A stretch of 64,000 bases of DNA from Enoplolaimus lenunculus (Eukaryota > Nematoda > Enoplea > Enoplida > Thoracostomopsidae): contig JASANG010003825.1 of NCBI GenBank assembly GCA_030248215.1, positions 124,001-188,000 of the forward strand, given 5' to 3'. Shown one piece after another: positions 41,807-55,561 of the stretch. Each line of letters opens with the position of its first letter. The stretch's first letter is position 1. The notes below the pieces were generated by a model. It ran no database searches and had not been told where the DNA came from. It saw only the letters and a list, made by a program, of their open reading frames with translations. A program made the position numbers and the translations under genes.

Positions 41807-44800
41807 ATGGATTTCAATTTCAAAAAGTTAACGTCTGATGCAGCGACATTTGTAAATCGTGCGGTTCAAGTTAGTGCATTGTTTAAGAGTGGTATATAAA
41901 TCAGGGACATATGCATTGTATGGGTGGCACCGAATCTGTGATTTGGCCTAATCCATTGCTAATTTGCCGAATCCGAATCTTGCGTGTTGCAAATTTCATC
42001 TATATCTATAATTTGATGTAATTAAACGTTAATATATTTCCAATTTTGAGATATCTGACATGAAACAAAATTTTTTAATTAATATAACAAGTTATTTAAA
42101 ATTTTTATTGTTTAAAACTGAAAAACATATTGCCGAACATTGTTGAATTCGGCATTTTCATATCCGAATCCGAATCACAAATTTTTGCCGAGTCCGATTT
42201 TGTATCCGAACCTTTTTTGCCACCCTGACATTGTGTTCAACCGAATATAAAACCATAATTATAAAGGTAAAACAATGATCTGACTAATAGTTACTGTTTA
42301 AACTGGGTGGGTGGCAGGGTTTCAGTTGGAAGTCTGTTTTGTTGGAAGAAGAATCGGAGTCAAATTTTTTTCGGAATCGGAATTTACGTGTAGTGCGCAA
42401 TTCTATTAAAAAGTAAAATGTATGTCTTTTGTTTTATTATGCCTGTTTCTGTTGTTAAACGCTGTAAAACTTAAGATGATCAGCTTGGCCTTAATATGAA
42501 ATGCAGTTAGGCATTTTTAGCATTTCGAAACTTTAAATATGAAATCTTATGAAATTCTAAATAAAACAGGATGCAGATTTTTGAAAATTAACAAATTATG
42601 GTATTTCGAAATATAATATGTTGTCGTTGTGCTTATAATAAATTCAGTTCAAAATGAATATTTGCCACCGTAGTAAAAAAATTGTTGAACATACGTAATA
42701 TCGAGCTATATTTAAAAATTTGTGAGCTAACATCACTGCTTGCCGCTATGAAAAAGAATTTGCAGTTTAGATTTTGTTATTCGGCTAAATTTAAAACTTA
42801 AAGTTTTCTATTGCAGTAACATTTTGATAATCAGCGGAATAATTTGCTATAGTTTGTATTCTGGTTTATTAAATCATATTACTGTTTGAATTACTGGTTG
42901 AGCGCACTAATTATGGGTTTTTTCGTAAATTAATAGCCTATCACTCAAAAATCACCACAAACATACATTTTTTAATTATATATTTCCACAAATAACTGAG
43001 GTTCAAGCAAAAAAACTAAAATAAATTATCTAAGTAGCATTGAGATATCAGAACGTATCTCACAATTCTTCCTTCCGTGGCCTATATTAAAAGTGTTTTC
43101 GAGACAAAGCTTAACACTTTAACAATGAACCTATTCCATTACTCTATGTAACGTTGCGTTCAGTTGCAATATTTGTTTGGCCCGTCTTACTTTTACGGTC
43201 CGGCATCCAGTTTTTGTAAGATACTATAAAATACAGGTGTAATGTAGCTTAGGGTTTAAGGCTATTGTTTCGCTCAAGCTTAGTTTTGACTTATATTCAC
43301 GTTAACCGCAACGTAAAGTACAAAGTGGCCGGCATGCAACCAGAGGCCTAGCTAGAATTTTGAAATGGGAGCTACATTCTGAGAAAAAATTTCGAATGCG
43401 AAGTTACACTTGTTCTTAATTGAATTAATCGCCTTAAGATTGAAGCAAATATAAAACTGGTTTCCACAGTGAATTAGTTTCATTTTTTCAAATTTTTAAA
43501 CAAATATCCGGCAAGAAAAAATACCGGAGCCGGATGCCGATTTTTTGCCGGAGCCAGATATCCGGTCGCACCCTGCAGGGTATATACATCACTACATCAC
43601 GAATTTGGTGGCAACAATTTATTATTCCAGAACGTAACATATGCAGAACATAAAGAAGCGCATCATAAAATTTGTAGTTTTGGCAGTTCGGTTTGAGGAA
43701 TTTAATATATATGTATTATTTATTATATTATGTGAAAACCGTAACAACAATGAGTCAAAATAGAGGCTATATATACGTATGTAATATTTAAGTTATATAA
43801 ATAGTGTTGCAAGTCGCTTTTTATGTTTCTTAGCGCAAACCAACACTTTCCGGGTCGGGTCTCGGGTGGAGTAACTCGATTTCAAAATCACCTAGAATGA
43901 TCGCTACAGTGCTATTTGTGGCGCACTTCATTAAAAAATAGCACCGCGTGCGAAATTTCTTAATGTATAAAAGTCAAGCACTGCACTACATATATCTGAA
44001 CAAAATTGGACAACGGTAAAATTTTGTAAGATGTGGATTAATCATACCATTTTTTACTGATTGCTTTTTATTGGACTACCGCACCGTAATTATCTCAGTC
44101 ATTTGAAGTATTTAATAAATGTCAAAATTGATTCAACATTTACATTGTTCTTCACAGCATTTTTGAAGCTGTTTGTGTTTATACATATGTACTGGAAAAG
44201 TCGGTATTACGTATTAAAACGTTTTTGCTTTTAGCTCACAGAAGAAAAGTTTGGCAAAGCAGAGCGAACTGAGCTAGATGCTCACTTTGAATCACTGATC
44301 ATGCGTGCTGATAAAACAGAAGAACATACGAGAAAAGTTCTCAATGGGATTGAATCTTATTTGCAGCCCAATCCAAGTAAGTTTCGCGTTGAAATTTTCT
44401 GAATTTTTTCAATATTATTGGTGAAATAATCCCAGTTGGTGATAGGTATTCACTTTATCTGCTGTATTTAAGATTTTCATAATCTACGGAAGCGGAATCT
44501 ATCTTCGACGGTTTGTTTTCAGCGATGGTCAAGGTTTACATACTATACCAATGAAATTATAATTTTTATCGTCATTTTTAGTAAAATATCTTAATTTCCA
44601 CCGACCAAAATTTAATACCATAATTTTAAGTCCGGTAAAAAATTTAATGAAACCGGAGCCGGAAGGTGAAAAAATGCCGGAACCGCAAGATGACAAAATG
44701 TCGGAATCGGAATTTCGATTGCACACTGACTGCACCATATCATTATAAACACGAAGACTACAAACCTAGCAACCATAAACGGTTATAATTTTATGTGAAC

Positions 44801-47800
44801 GGTTCAATATCTTAATTTCCAACGACCAAAATTTAATACCAGAATTTTTAATTCAGGTAAAAATTTACTGTAACAGGAACCGGAAGGTAAGAAAATGCCG
44901 GAACCGGAATTTCGATTGCACCCGGACTGCACCATATTATTATAAACGCGAAGACTTAAACCCTAGCAAGTTTACTAATCAGCAGGGTGCAACCGAAATT
45001 CCTTTCCGGCATTTTTTCACCTTCTGGTTCCGTTAAATTTTTACCGGAATTAAAAATTACGATATTAAATTTTGATCGGTAGAGATTAAGATATTTACTA
45101 AAAAATGACGATAAAAATTAAATAGATTTCAATAGTATACAAGCCTTGACAGTCGCAGAAAATAAATCATCGAACGTAGATTTCGCTTCCGTGGAATATG
45201 AAAATCTGAAATACAGCAGATAATGTGAATACCTATTTCCAACTAGGGTTGTTTCACAATAGTATAGCAAAAAGGAAAATTAAAATAAATTTTTCGGTGG
45301 CATGTATTTTGATAGCATTCCAAGTCCAACTCATTGCTAGGTGCAAAAAGTATCTGCAATTTTGTGCAGTGGCGATACCGATACTCGCGAAAAGTGCCTA
45401 TATTACTGATGCCGATAACCGTCTATGGTTGTTAAAGTTAATGTTTTCGTGTTTATTATAATATAAATATAGTAATCATAACGGTTCTTTAAGCATCATG
45501 CATATTAAATTGGAATCGAATCAGCAAAAATTTTGGTATCTGCACATCACCGATTATTTATCACCCAAAATTATTCGAAATTGTATTATAATAATGAATT
45601 TTTGAAAAGACTCGAAATTTTTAGAACAAACAGTTGCCGCAAATTTCATCTCCATATAATTTATGATCTTGCCATGTTTGCGGCCCAGCAGACGAAAACT
45701 ATGGGACCCCAAATTTGGTATCAAAAATTTTGCAGCTTTCTTTTGTACCTTTGCTTAAACACGAGACGCCCTGAGAGTGGTAGGAAATACTATCGGCACC
45801 CTCATAGATAGTACACGTACACGAATGTGTAATATATAAGTAGATATAATTCAGCTCAAGGTTTTAACAGGAACTAATTTTTATCTTAACAGGAACAGGA
45901 ATTGAATTTTTTGCATGAACATGAACCGGAATTTAACACAATTTTCATCACCGAATTGTGTTGTTTTAATTTTGAGAAAACTTGCCAAAAAAATTAGTTT
46001 GTAAATAAAATTGAATTAATTGCAAAAACACTCATTTAGATATCTTTCAATACTTAAATGGTTATAAGTTTGTCACAAGGCGTAAAAATTCCGGTCCCTG
46101 CATCATTCAAACCAGGAACAGGAACAAGAATTGAGCCATTGCAGGAATTCCGGCCGGATCAGCAATTCCCTTGAAAAACTGATATATAATATATTATGTA
46201 TGTATGTATATATAAGGGTGCGAACTGTTGAAAGTAATAATATAGTATCGCAAAAGTATATGTTTACTTAATTAAAATTATTTGTTAGCTTGGATTTTTC
46301 ATTTAATTAGATGGGTTTAAAATTTAAATGCTTTACTTGCCGTAAAAGTAATCGCAGCAAGATTTTTACTAATCAAAAGCAGCTTTATAGTATCCTGGAG
46401 CACAGCGGTAAATATCCGGTATCCAGTAGGTTTATACCGAATACCGAAACATTATACGGATATCGGTTTTACCAGATATTAAACCGAAACCGGATATCCG
46501 GTCGCACCCTGATGTATATTTGTATATATTAGGGTGCAGTTTTTCACCTTGTGGTTCCGGCAAGCAGCTGGTTATAAAATCACCGGAATCGGATAGCGAA
46601 TTTTTATAGGAACCGGACATTTTCTTTTGCCGAATATAACATCTGAACTTGTGCGCTGTTAAAAATATTTGAGTTTCGCAAAGGTATATGTTAACGTTTA
46701 CTTACGCGTAATTAAAATTAATTGTAAGCTTGGATTTATATTTTAATTCAGTGAAGAAAACTCGAGCTGTTAGACTTACCTGGAAATGCAATCACTGCAA
46801 AATATGCAATATTTCTAAAAACCAGCCTTATCATATTTGGCACCAGAACCATAGATATCCGATATCCGGTGGGTTTGTGCAATGGTGCAACCGGAATTCC
46901 GGTTCCGGCATTTTTTCACCTTCTGGTTCCGGTTTCGCTAAATTTTTCACCGGAATCAAAAATTCCGCTATTAAAATTTTGTAGGTGGAAATTAAGATTT
47001 TTTACTAAAAAATGACGATGAAAATTTAATAAATTTCGTTAGCACGTATATAAACCTTGACTTCGGTAATTTTTTCAAATTCTGGTTCCGGTAATTTTTT
47101 TCAAATTCTGGTTCCGGTAAATTGTAATTCCGGTTGCACCCTGGTCCGTACCGCAACTGGATACGGATATCTGTTTTCCCGAACATTAAACCGCAACTGG
47201 ATATCCGGTCGCACTCTGATGTATAATCTATTCGTAAGCTTATATTGTTTGCAATGTTTTCAGCCGTTCGTGCCGAGGAATTTTTTTACGACAAACTTGA
47301 TCTGAAAAAAGATGATCAGAGACAAAATAATTTGGAATGGCTGGGTCAAGCGATGTCCGAAGCAGGAAATGAATTTGGTCCTTCCACACCCTATGGCAAG
47401 CAAACGCTTTACATATATTTTGGGTTTTTTAACGTTTGTATTCTTACGGTTTTCAACGTCACTACATCCTGTTTATCCGATTGTTATAAACAATTTTGTT
47501 ACGGGCGTTGGTTCGCTTACGGTTTAAAAGCATTATTGATTGACAGTGAAGTTCCAGGTATCAAGATTGTTATAATATTTTTATTATTACCGTATGCGCG
47601 TCTAAGTGGCCCACGATTGGTCATTTTGTGTATGACTTCAGGTAGTGCTTTATTGAAAGTCAGTGCAACTCAATACAAGCTTGGATCTGCTGAAGCAGAA
47701 TTTGTCAGAAGCACTTCCGCCAATGTACTAACTCCAATCAAACGGTTTTTAGAGGGCGACATGAGGACTATACAAGTAAAGAACACTTTGCCCAAAGATT

Positions 47801-49671
47801 ATTGCTGAGCTATTTTTTGTAATTCATTGAATTTGAGTATTAGTTTTGCATCTTTGAAAACTAAAGCGAACCTTGTTGTCCGTGCAAACCATTTACACAC
47901 GTTATTCCTGCTTTATTTTTATTTTGTCTGACATATTAGCTTGAAAATCCTATTTTCAATGTGCTACTATATCTGCGTTGCAAACATCTAATAGTGTACT
48001 GTTCATTGCCGTTATTTCTTTCAATTTTGTTGCAGAAAGAACGAAAAATATTTGAAAACAAACGGATTGATCTTGATGCAGCGAAGAGCAAACTGAAAAA
48101 GGCAAAAAGTTTGGAAGGTCAAGCAAATGTAATATTATTTGAAACATTGCACAAACCAGATTAACCGGAATCTCGAAAGTTTTGCGTAGTAGACTATGTG
48201 CGTTTATTTGAATTCAAGTGGTTAGTTTATACACTTTTAGGTAAATAGATTATAATTACCATGTGGTTTAAAGTATAGCGAATTATTTTGTCCTGTTTCA
48301 AAGGTTCGATTTTTTGATGCTTTGCATGTATGTGAAGTTAGAGTAACAGTATTTTGTTTGTTCTTATTGTTTCTTGTGCAGAAACAAGGAATAACTGTCG
48401 AACAGGTAAGAACGGTGTATTAGCTGTCTTGTCATGTATTAGTAACATGCTTTCAAAATATTGGTGTATTGTTAGCTGGGTGCACTGTATTCGTTTCTGG
48501 ATTATCCAACGCACTTATTGCAATAAACATGTACAGTTGAAATAACCTAGGTTGGGCTTTTGCTTTTATGAATTATGATTGTATTATATTCTGTGTCTCA
48601 AAATCTTGGCTATAGCGGAAAAATGTATCGCTAAACGTTTTTAGGTTTTATATGAATGTATGTGCAAAAAGTGCATAGGTTAAACAACTGTGTTTTGTTT
48701 TATTTCAGGCGGAGGCTGATTTACGTATATGTCAGTCAGAATTTGACAAGCAAGCCGAAATACTTAAACTGCTACTCGAAGGAATTCAAACGGCACATGT
48801 ATAGTTTATTCGTCATTTTCTAATAAAACACTTAAGTCTGGTTTGAAATAAGTGGCTGGATCGCGCCTCTGAATAATATAGTACTTTGGATTGGTTCGTT
48901 TCTTACCTTTTATGTTTTGTTATCCACTGGAATAACTTGTAATTTTCAATAATGCAGTCTTTGCTCATAGTTTTATTTAGATTTACAGTTCTGAGTAGCA
49001 GAATATGAGAGCACAAAGCTGATTTAACGATTATTTTTTTATTGCAGATTCTTGTTCTAGTCAACAAAAGTTAGAAGTCACGCAAACATAGAATTACTAT
49101 TAACACCTCATCATAAGCTCAGCAGTCTAACTGTTACAGCTGTTTACTATTGTTCAAAAATATGTGTGTGAACATCTATGTAATTCCGACTCCACACTTT
49201 GTCATTTGTTCTACTTTGAAACGTTTCAGACGAACCACCTTCGTTGCCTGCGAGATTTTGTAGAAGCGCAAATGGCATTTTACGCGCAGGCACATCAGCA
49301 TATGATGGATTTGCAGCGTGAATTATCCGGGTGAGCTGGTAGTTTTTTACGTTTTGTTACTCAAAGTAATATAAAATGTTTAACTTTGGTTAACTAAGGT
49401 GTTAAACAGATGTTCTGTAGAATTTCTTAGCCGATATGGTTGATTAAAATAGAAAAGTTCAGCCAATTTGTGATCACAAATAGTTAAAACCGTTTTTACT
49501 ACGTGGATTATCAAGATTTTAGGCATTATGCGCTTCTGAAGAATTCATTTATTATTTTTTGTTCTCGTTCAGTTTGCTTGCCATTAGTTGTATACGAAAC
49601 TTTTTTCATTTGCTTTTTTGATTTTAGTGCCATCAGTGGAGAAGGCGGTTTGGGATTATATGCTACTTGAT
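41807..49671 (+). CDS. Endophilin-B-like BAR-domain protein
   Basis: Membrane-bending N-BAR protein of the endophilin-B (SH3GLB) family, which acts at mitochondria, endosomes and autophagosomes. Nine exons keep phase and give 273 residues: 41807-41869, 44235-44376, 47264-47395, 47642-47775, 48036-48128, 48382-48405, 48709-48798, 49230-49330 and 49629-49671. The start MDFNFKKLTSDAATFVNRAV matches the amphipathic helix of the family. Later landmarks are TEEKFGKAERTELDAHFESL, EAGNEFGPSTPYG, KRFLEGDMRTIQ, FENKRIDLDAAKSKLKKAK, SEFDKQAEILKLLLEGI and HLRCLRDFVEAQMAFYAQ, which span the whole BAR domain. The usual C-terminal SH3 domain is missing: the last exon adds only GAISGEGGLGLYAT and a stop, and no SH3 exon was seen downstream. 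Intron 3 is GC-AG (G|GCAAGC) and exon 6 is 24 nt. Either a BAR-only isoform or gene, or the true last exons lie undetected. Confidence 0.9.
41921..42227. mobile_element. hAT-type MITE in endophilin intron 1
   Basis: Ends TGGGTGGCACCGAATC and TTTTGCCACCCTG are inverted. The flanks GCATTGTA and ACATTGTG share six of eight bases. The interior repeats CCGAATCCGAATC, a different word from the CCGGAA family but with the same architecture. Confidence 0.55.
42315..42860. mobile_element. hAT-type non-autonomous element, relative of 55562-56613
   Basis: Starts CAGGGTTTCAGTTGGAAG and shares its interior with the element at 55562 (AACTTTAAATATGAAATCTTATGAAA-type sequence, about 42530-42560). The right terminus and target duplication were not found, so the end given is approximate. 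Confidence 0.5.
44440..47215. repeat. Cluster of CCGGAA/ATCCGG hAT-type MITEs in endophilin intron 2
   Basis: Several overlapping or nested copies: 44440-44980, a start CAGGGTGCAACCG at about 44982, ATCCGG-type ends TCGCACCCTGATGTAT at about 46502 and again at about 47210, and GGTTGCACCCTGG at about 47132. Interiors duplicate those at 36540-36880 and 37300-37950. No reading frame is supported. The cluster fills most of the 2.9-kb intron. Confidence 0.6.
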
Positions 49672-51930
49672 TTATGCATCCTCAGTAAGTTCCAACGTTT
49701 TATCCACACAGACATCTTGTAATGTTTAATGTGTTCTTTGAACAAGAGGTAGTCAAACATGTCTTCTGTGACTATGACACATATTAATAGATAGCCATGC
49801 GTGTATTTCAATTGCAGTTGCAGTGACACGTAGTATACTACTACCTGCAATGAGAATAATTTAACTTGATGGTTTTGTTAGCTAACATGAAGTTTAGTGT
49901 ATGCTTTTTCTACTACATATAGGTATTGCTGTTGCGAAATACGACAGGTAGTGTTCTGGCTTTAATTCATTCAGCCACACTGACAGTCATCTCTGCCTTG
50001 AAAATTCGATTCTAGCTAAGTGAATATCGAGAAGATGTGTTGAAATAGGATTGTTTGTAGTATTTATTTTTAATTTTGTGTGTTGCAGTTATATTAGCAA
50101 TACTGTCTGTAAAAATGTACATAATTATGGCTTGCTGATAGAGTTGCAACATTTAAAAATAAATATCGGACATAGTGTTTTTCGTCGAAAATAGCGTTAC
50201 TGGTTGGATTTGGATAAAATGCTAATAGTTGCAATGTTTAAAAATAAATACCTGGACATGGAATTTGTTGGTGAAAATACCCGGATTCGGATGCCGCTCC
50301 TCTTTCTGACAGCTGTTGCTGGAAAATTGACGTGTGATTTCTTTGGTGTATCGTAAGAGAAAAATAGAATAACTGAACTTTAAGCTGTTGAACTTCAAAA
50401 AATATTTTCACCGAAATTTGTCGCTGATGCCAGTCGATAAAGTTAATTTTTAACGGGTACTCTAATTAGTTTCAAGTCGACATAACGTCCATATGTCGTT
50501 GTAACTCCGTATATATAATGGCTAAAAATAATAAGCGCTGCAATCTTACCGCTTTACGGTTTTTACCTTTTTATCCTTAATATTTTATATTTGCTGTATT
50601 GGCTCGCATTTATGATGAAATTAATAATTACGAAGTTGTATTAGTTGTCATGATCTGTTTCAGTATGCAAGAATTGTATTGTTTTTGTCATTGATATCTA
50701 TTGATTACGCTTGCTGTTGTGTATGTAAACAGTATTAATTTGTGAATTGTAGTCCTTTTTGTGATCTGTTAATCTTGGAAGCTTCCGACTATTGTTTTTG
50801 CGTGTATTTTATTGTTTTGGGTAGTATTACCATTCTGCTTTGTTTTGAATGTTATATTTGAGTAGATTAGTAATCTTGTAGATTCTATTAACATTAGCAA
50901 AGGGATTCTACGATGGCAATACATAACATGAAAGCTCGGTCGTAAATTTAAAGTTAAAATAATTTTGTATAAACGTGCAGACAGTAACTTGCACCTGCCT
51001 GATGACGAATGTGATATATTAGCAGAAGGCTTGCTGTAGAAGATAACTATCGACTTAAGGTTAACACAACATTTACTCATTTGGGATAAAGAAACCCGAT
51101 AAAAGCGAGAAATTTCACAAACGTTGTGCGGGGTATACCACATTTACCCGTAAACGAGCATTATAGCTGTCTTTAAGAATTAAGCAGCACAATTAACAGA
51201 GCTAAAATAAACTTCGTTTCAGTGGCTTTGCAGGCCCTGGGAAATAATTCAACGGAATAACAGGACGAATAATCTCAAATCTTAGAACCGACCAAATTAA
51301 TATCCTGTAAATAGCGCGTTTCAGTTTGCAGTCTGATTTACTTTGTGTAAGCTTGGTGATCATATTACATTTGTAGTTCATTTTTAATTTGTATAATTTT
51401 TCATATAACTTTTGGGACAAACTTGTATTAGTTACGAAAAATTATTATTCACCTACAGCGCCTGGTAAGTTTTTCATGTGAGCGGTAATTGATTCTTATT
51501 AAGCAGTTCGGTGATTGTTAATTCGAAAATCTTTTTGGTATTTCTTTGCATATTTGCAAACTATATAACTATTCTGGCCTAAAACTTTCAACAGTTTGAT
51601 TATTTAAAATGATTGACCAAAAATAGCGGTCTTGTAGGTTTAGGAAAGCGTTTACCTCTGCCTAACCTAACCATTGCTTAAGCGTTAATCTTAAGTTTGG
51701 AGGAACGTGTAAAAGCGCGTACTGATAAAATATTTATTCCATGTGCTGAATGTTTGTATAAATCAGTTTCTTCTTCAATTACATTCCCTTTGTCTTGCTC
51801 TTAAATATTGTGTATAACAGATCAATACGAAGAAAGGATGATACTGCGTATCCCAGATTCAGTGTACAAGCAATCTTGAATTATGTCTGCCCTTTTGTCG
51901 ATTATTATGCTCGGAGTCATGCGAACCATT
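49672..51930. other. Downstream of endophilin, no gene recognised
   Basis: Searched for an SH3-encoding exon and for another gene; none was seen. The longest open stretch (50769-51143, minus) has no domain or coding character. The sequence is AT-rich. Confidence 0.4.
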
Positions 51931-51939
51931 CTATCTTTT

Positions 51940-52290
51940 GTAATCGAGTGTCGAAAAATCTATGTCTGTCGGTCTGTCCGTTCCACGAGCATCTCAGAAA
52001 CCGCTAAACCGATTTTGATGTAAACTAGGGCTTTCTTCATTATTTCACTAATTATTGGGGCAACAAGTAATCTGATTTCGGTACTAAAGGTTATTGAGTG
52101 CAAAAAATCTGAATTTAACGTAACCTCCAAAACGGATCAATAAATAGCTAGCAACTAACTAATTTAATTAGCATGTTAGCTATGCCAATAGGTTATTGCT
52201 ACATTCAAACATTGAATGCTGAGGGGTTTTGTGACATTGCAAATTCAATTATGGTCTTTAACACATAATCTAGCTAGCCATTTACTAACT
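51940..52290. repeat. Inverted copy of the about 170-bp repeat class
   Basis: GTCTGTCCGTTCC, then CTCAGAAACCGCTAAACCGA, then TTATTTCACTAATTATTGGGG: the same blocks as 31925-32790 in reverse order and orientation. Confidence 0.55.
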
Positions 52291-52299
52291 AGCGTATCA

Positions 52300-52690
52300 G
52301 CAGGGTGCAACTGGAATTCCTATTCAAAACGAGTTCCGATTCCGATTGCATAATCAATCGGAATCGGAATTGTAAAATTTTAATTTTAAGCTACTTGTGA
52401 TACGTTGCATAAAAATTCTGCATTATTTATGTATTAAATTCCTTTTGATGAGTTAACTTATCAATAATTGATTGTAAATTAGTTTTTACAGAAAAATCAT
52501 CGCCAACTTGTTCATGGAATCGTTTTAAAAATTGTTGCCAGTCAATAGACAACCTAAATCAACACGATATTTGTCAATACAAATTATCCGTACAGTCACA
52601 AAATTTCTGTTCCGATTCCGATTACAATTCCGGTATAAACCTGCTGTTCCATTTCCGGTATAATCCAGTTCCGCTTTACACTCTGCATCA
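52300..52690. repeat. Decayed hAT-type MITE
   Basis: Starts CAGGGTGCAACTGGAATTCC. The interior holds GATTCCGATTGC words, and the far side reads AGTTCCGCTTTACACTCTGC, a decayed inverted end. No clear target duplication. Confidence 0.5.
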
Positions 52691-53536
52691 GGTATATACT
52701 CAATTAGGCGATGTCTTGTATAGAGTTGCATCCGGGTCCGGGTTTGCATTGTTAAAAATTCCGGGTCCGGGTCCGGGCTTATTATTAAAACAGAACTAAA
52801 CAGCAATTTTACACCTTATACTGTTGCATATTTGATTCGTGAAAAACAAAAACATCCGGCTTTAGGTCGTTGAGTAGCAGGCCGAGCTTCGCTTCATAAA
52901 CGTAGTTCAACTTCGACTGCTTTGTACAGATCTAGAAGCACATATGCACCGTTCAAGAGATTTCTTTCAATTTTTCGTTTTTAGTGAAATTTTGTTTATA
53001 AGTACTTACGCTTCGAAATTTGTAAAAGAATAAACATTTCAATTTATGTCCATAGACCTTTTTAACAAGCATTTCTCATCTTCTTGAAATTGAAAATTCC
53101 GCTTATGTCAGACATGAAAGTTTATTATTTGTCCATTCTGCTAGGAAAAGCAATTTTTGTTTGCTTTTGTGCGGCTTGAAAGAAAAGTTTATTTGTTTAG
53201 CGAGTGTGAGAAACGAGTCGTATGTTAGCATGAGACATGTTGTGAGGTGAAAAAGTTGTAAGCAAACATTACCATATTGAGGGAACATTTCTGGGATTTA
53301 CCACTATACTCTGCGTACAACAGTTTTAGAAAAAACCATTTCGATTAATTCACGTCCAGCGTATCTGTTTGTGGGCCGGCAATTTCATCTGCGCGATTGG
53401 CGTACAGATTGGGTACCGACATTTTTTCCATTTGCATATGTTGTCGGTGGTGTAAATGTTTTATTATGTACTCGATATGTTTGGTGATATTCATAGGAAT
53501 TCGAATTGTACGACATTAATGTAAAACAGTTGGGCA

Positions 53537-53646
53537 CTTGTATACTTTTCCCACTTTTAAAGTTAGTGCTTAGGCTGAGGAAAAGACATGGATTTAGGTA
53601 AACCGTTTCTAAACCTAAGCTTAAGCCTGTGGGGGAAGTATACAAG
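53537..53646. mobile_element. Hairpin MITE, 110 bp
   Basis: CTTGTATACTTTTCCCAC and GTGGGGGAAGTATACAAG are inverted over 18 bp with two mismatches. An inner pair of CTTAGGCT and AAGCTTAAGCC extends the hairpin. No target duplication is evident. Confidence 0.5.
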
Positions 53647-54282
53647 AACCAGTAATTGATGCATTAGGGCATTTGTGTTTCATCTTGCATTCAAGATAAT
53701 TTCATAAAACTGCACTATTTAACGAACAAGAACCTTTAATTCGAGAACTAATTGTGTTTGAAATAAATTTGTGTTATGTACGCCAGAATATAGTACGGAG
53801 AAAATTATCTAATAAAACAATACTTATTGTTATGCGGGAATGTCGAATTACCAACAGCTTATATCGCAAAATTAATTGGAGCTTTCGGTGATCTGCTGCT
53901 GGTGCGGTATCGAAGCAATTTGTGATTAGTCGTGATCCGCGAAGCTATCTTATCGTATCACATTGGTTTTATAAACTGCGTGCAGTGTAATGCATACGTT
54001 TTGTTTGTAGTACAGTGATGTATTAAAATAAGCGATTTTCTTATCAGTATTGAAAACCGTATAGTGAAATCGATATTAAACTGCTATTAATATTTTTCAA
54101 ATCGTATAAGGAAAAATTAGTTTATTGGTACAACTATTGAGACACTAAATTTTGTAGGTCTAGTTTTGTAACGCAATTTTGTAGCGCAAAATTTTAAGCG
54201 TGATTATAAAATTTCCTCTGAAATGTTTTAGCAGAAATTTCATGTTCCGGTTTTCGTCGTGAAATGTACCATTGAATTCAGT

Positions 54283-55400
54283 ATTGGTAATAATGCAGCT
54301 TGCCGCGCATAAGCTTCTTCCGTAAACTGTGTTCTGTCAGGTTCATAATCTTTGCTTTAACTGAAGTAATCCGCACAATTTGTTCATTGAATAATAATTA
54401 GTAAATTTTGCTCGTCTGGTTTATTATGTGCGATCATGGTTCAGGAAATATTTTTGAAGAATTTTGTACGGTAATGGCCGTTAGCGGCTGAGGAGCCAAA
54501 TCGGAGGAGTTTTTGACTAACCTTTAAGTTCACCATGGGTTACAGGGAACTATACTGACCTGACGTTGCTTTGGTGGTATCAAAAAATGCCGAAAGCGTT
54601 AAGCAACTTTACATGTCGACCTACGATTGCTAGCGCGGATGGCCAATGTTACTTTAAAGGCCGTCCCAGTTTCCCGGGACCGAAATGTACCAGGAGTACC
54701 TGTTCCATTTTCCCGGGACAGCAATGTAATAGGAGTACATTCAAAAAATATAATTGGGCTAGCAGGACAGTTGGACAGATATATTGGTAATAATGCAGCT
54801 TGCCGCGCATAAGCTTCTTCCGTAAACTGTGTTCTGTCAGGTTCATAATCTTTGTTTTAACTGAAGTAATCCGCACAATTTGTTCATTGAATAATAATTA
54901 GTAAATTTTGCTCGTCTGGTTTATTATGTGCGATCATCGTTCAGGAAATATTTTTGAAGAATTTTGTACGGTAATGGCCATTAGCGGCTGAGGAGCCAAA
55001 TCGGAGGAGTTTTTGACTAACCTTTAAGTTCACCATGGGTTACGTGAAACTATGCTGACCTGACGTTGCTTTGGTGGTATCAAAAAGTGCCGAAATTAGC
55101 GGCTGAAGAGCCAAATCGGAGGAGTTTTTGACTAACCTTTAAGTTCACCATGGGTTACGTGAAACTATGCTGACCTGACGTTGCTTTGGTGGTATCAAAA
55201 AGTGCCGAAAGCGTTAAGCAACTTTACATGTCGACCTACGATTGCTAGCGCGGATGACCAATGTTACTTTAAAGGCCGTCCCAGTTTCCCGGGACCGAAA
55301 TGTACCAGGAGTACCCGTTCCATTTTCCCGGGACAGCAATGTAATAGGAGTACATTCAAAAAATATAATTGGGCCAGCAGGACAGTTGGGACAGATATAT
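54283..55400. repeat. Tandem duplication, 500-bp unit with partial copies
   Basis: The unit 54283-54782 is followed directly by a second copy (54783-55094) that breaks off after GTGCCGAA. A third partial copy follows (55095 to about 55400), restarting at ATTAGCGGCTGA. Copies differ by only a few bases. The unit contains CCCGGG palindromes and ACCAGGAGTAC repeats near its 3' part. No gene is supported in it. Confidence 0.85.
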
Positions 55401-55561
55401 ATACGTCAGTATATCTGCATGTCCGTATGTAAACAGGAGCGCATAAGTGTGCAGTCCGGGTATATTTGTGTCCCGGGAAATTGGGACGGCGTTTATAGTA
55501 ACATGGGCCGCGCGGATTAAGCTCTCCCTGACCGACTGTGAAAAATTGTAAAGGTACACAT

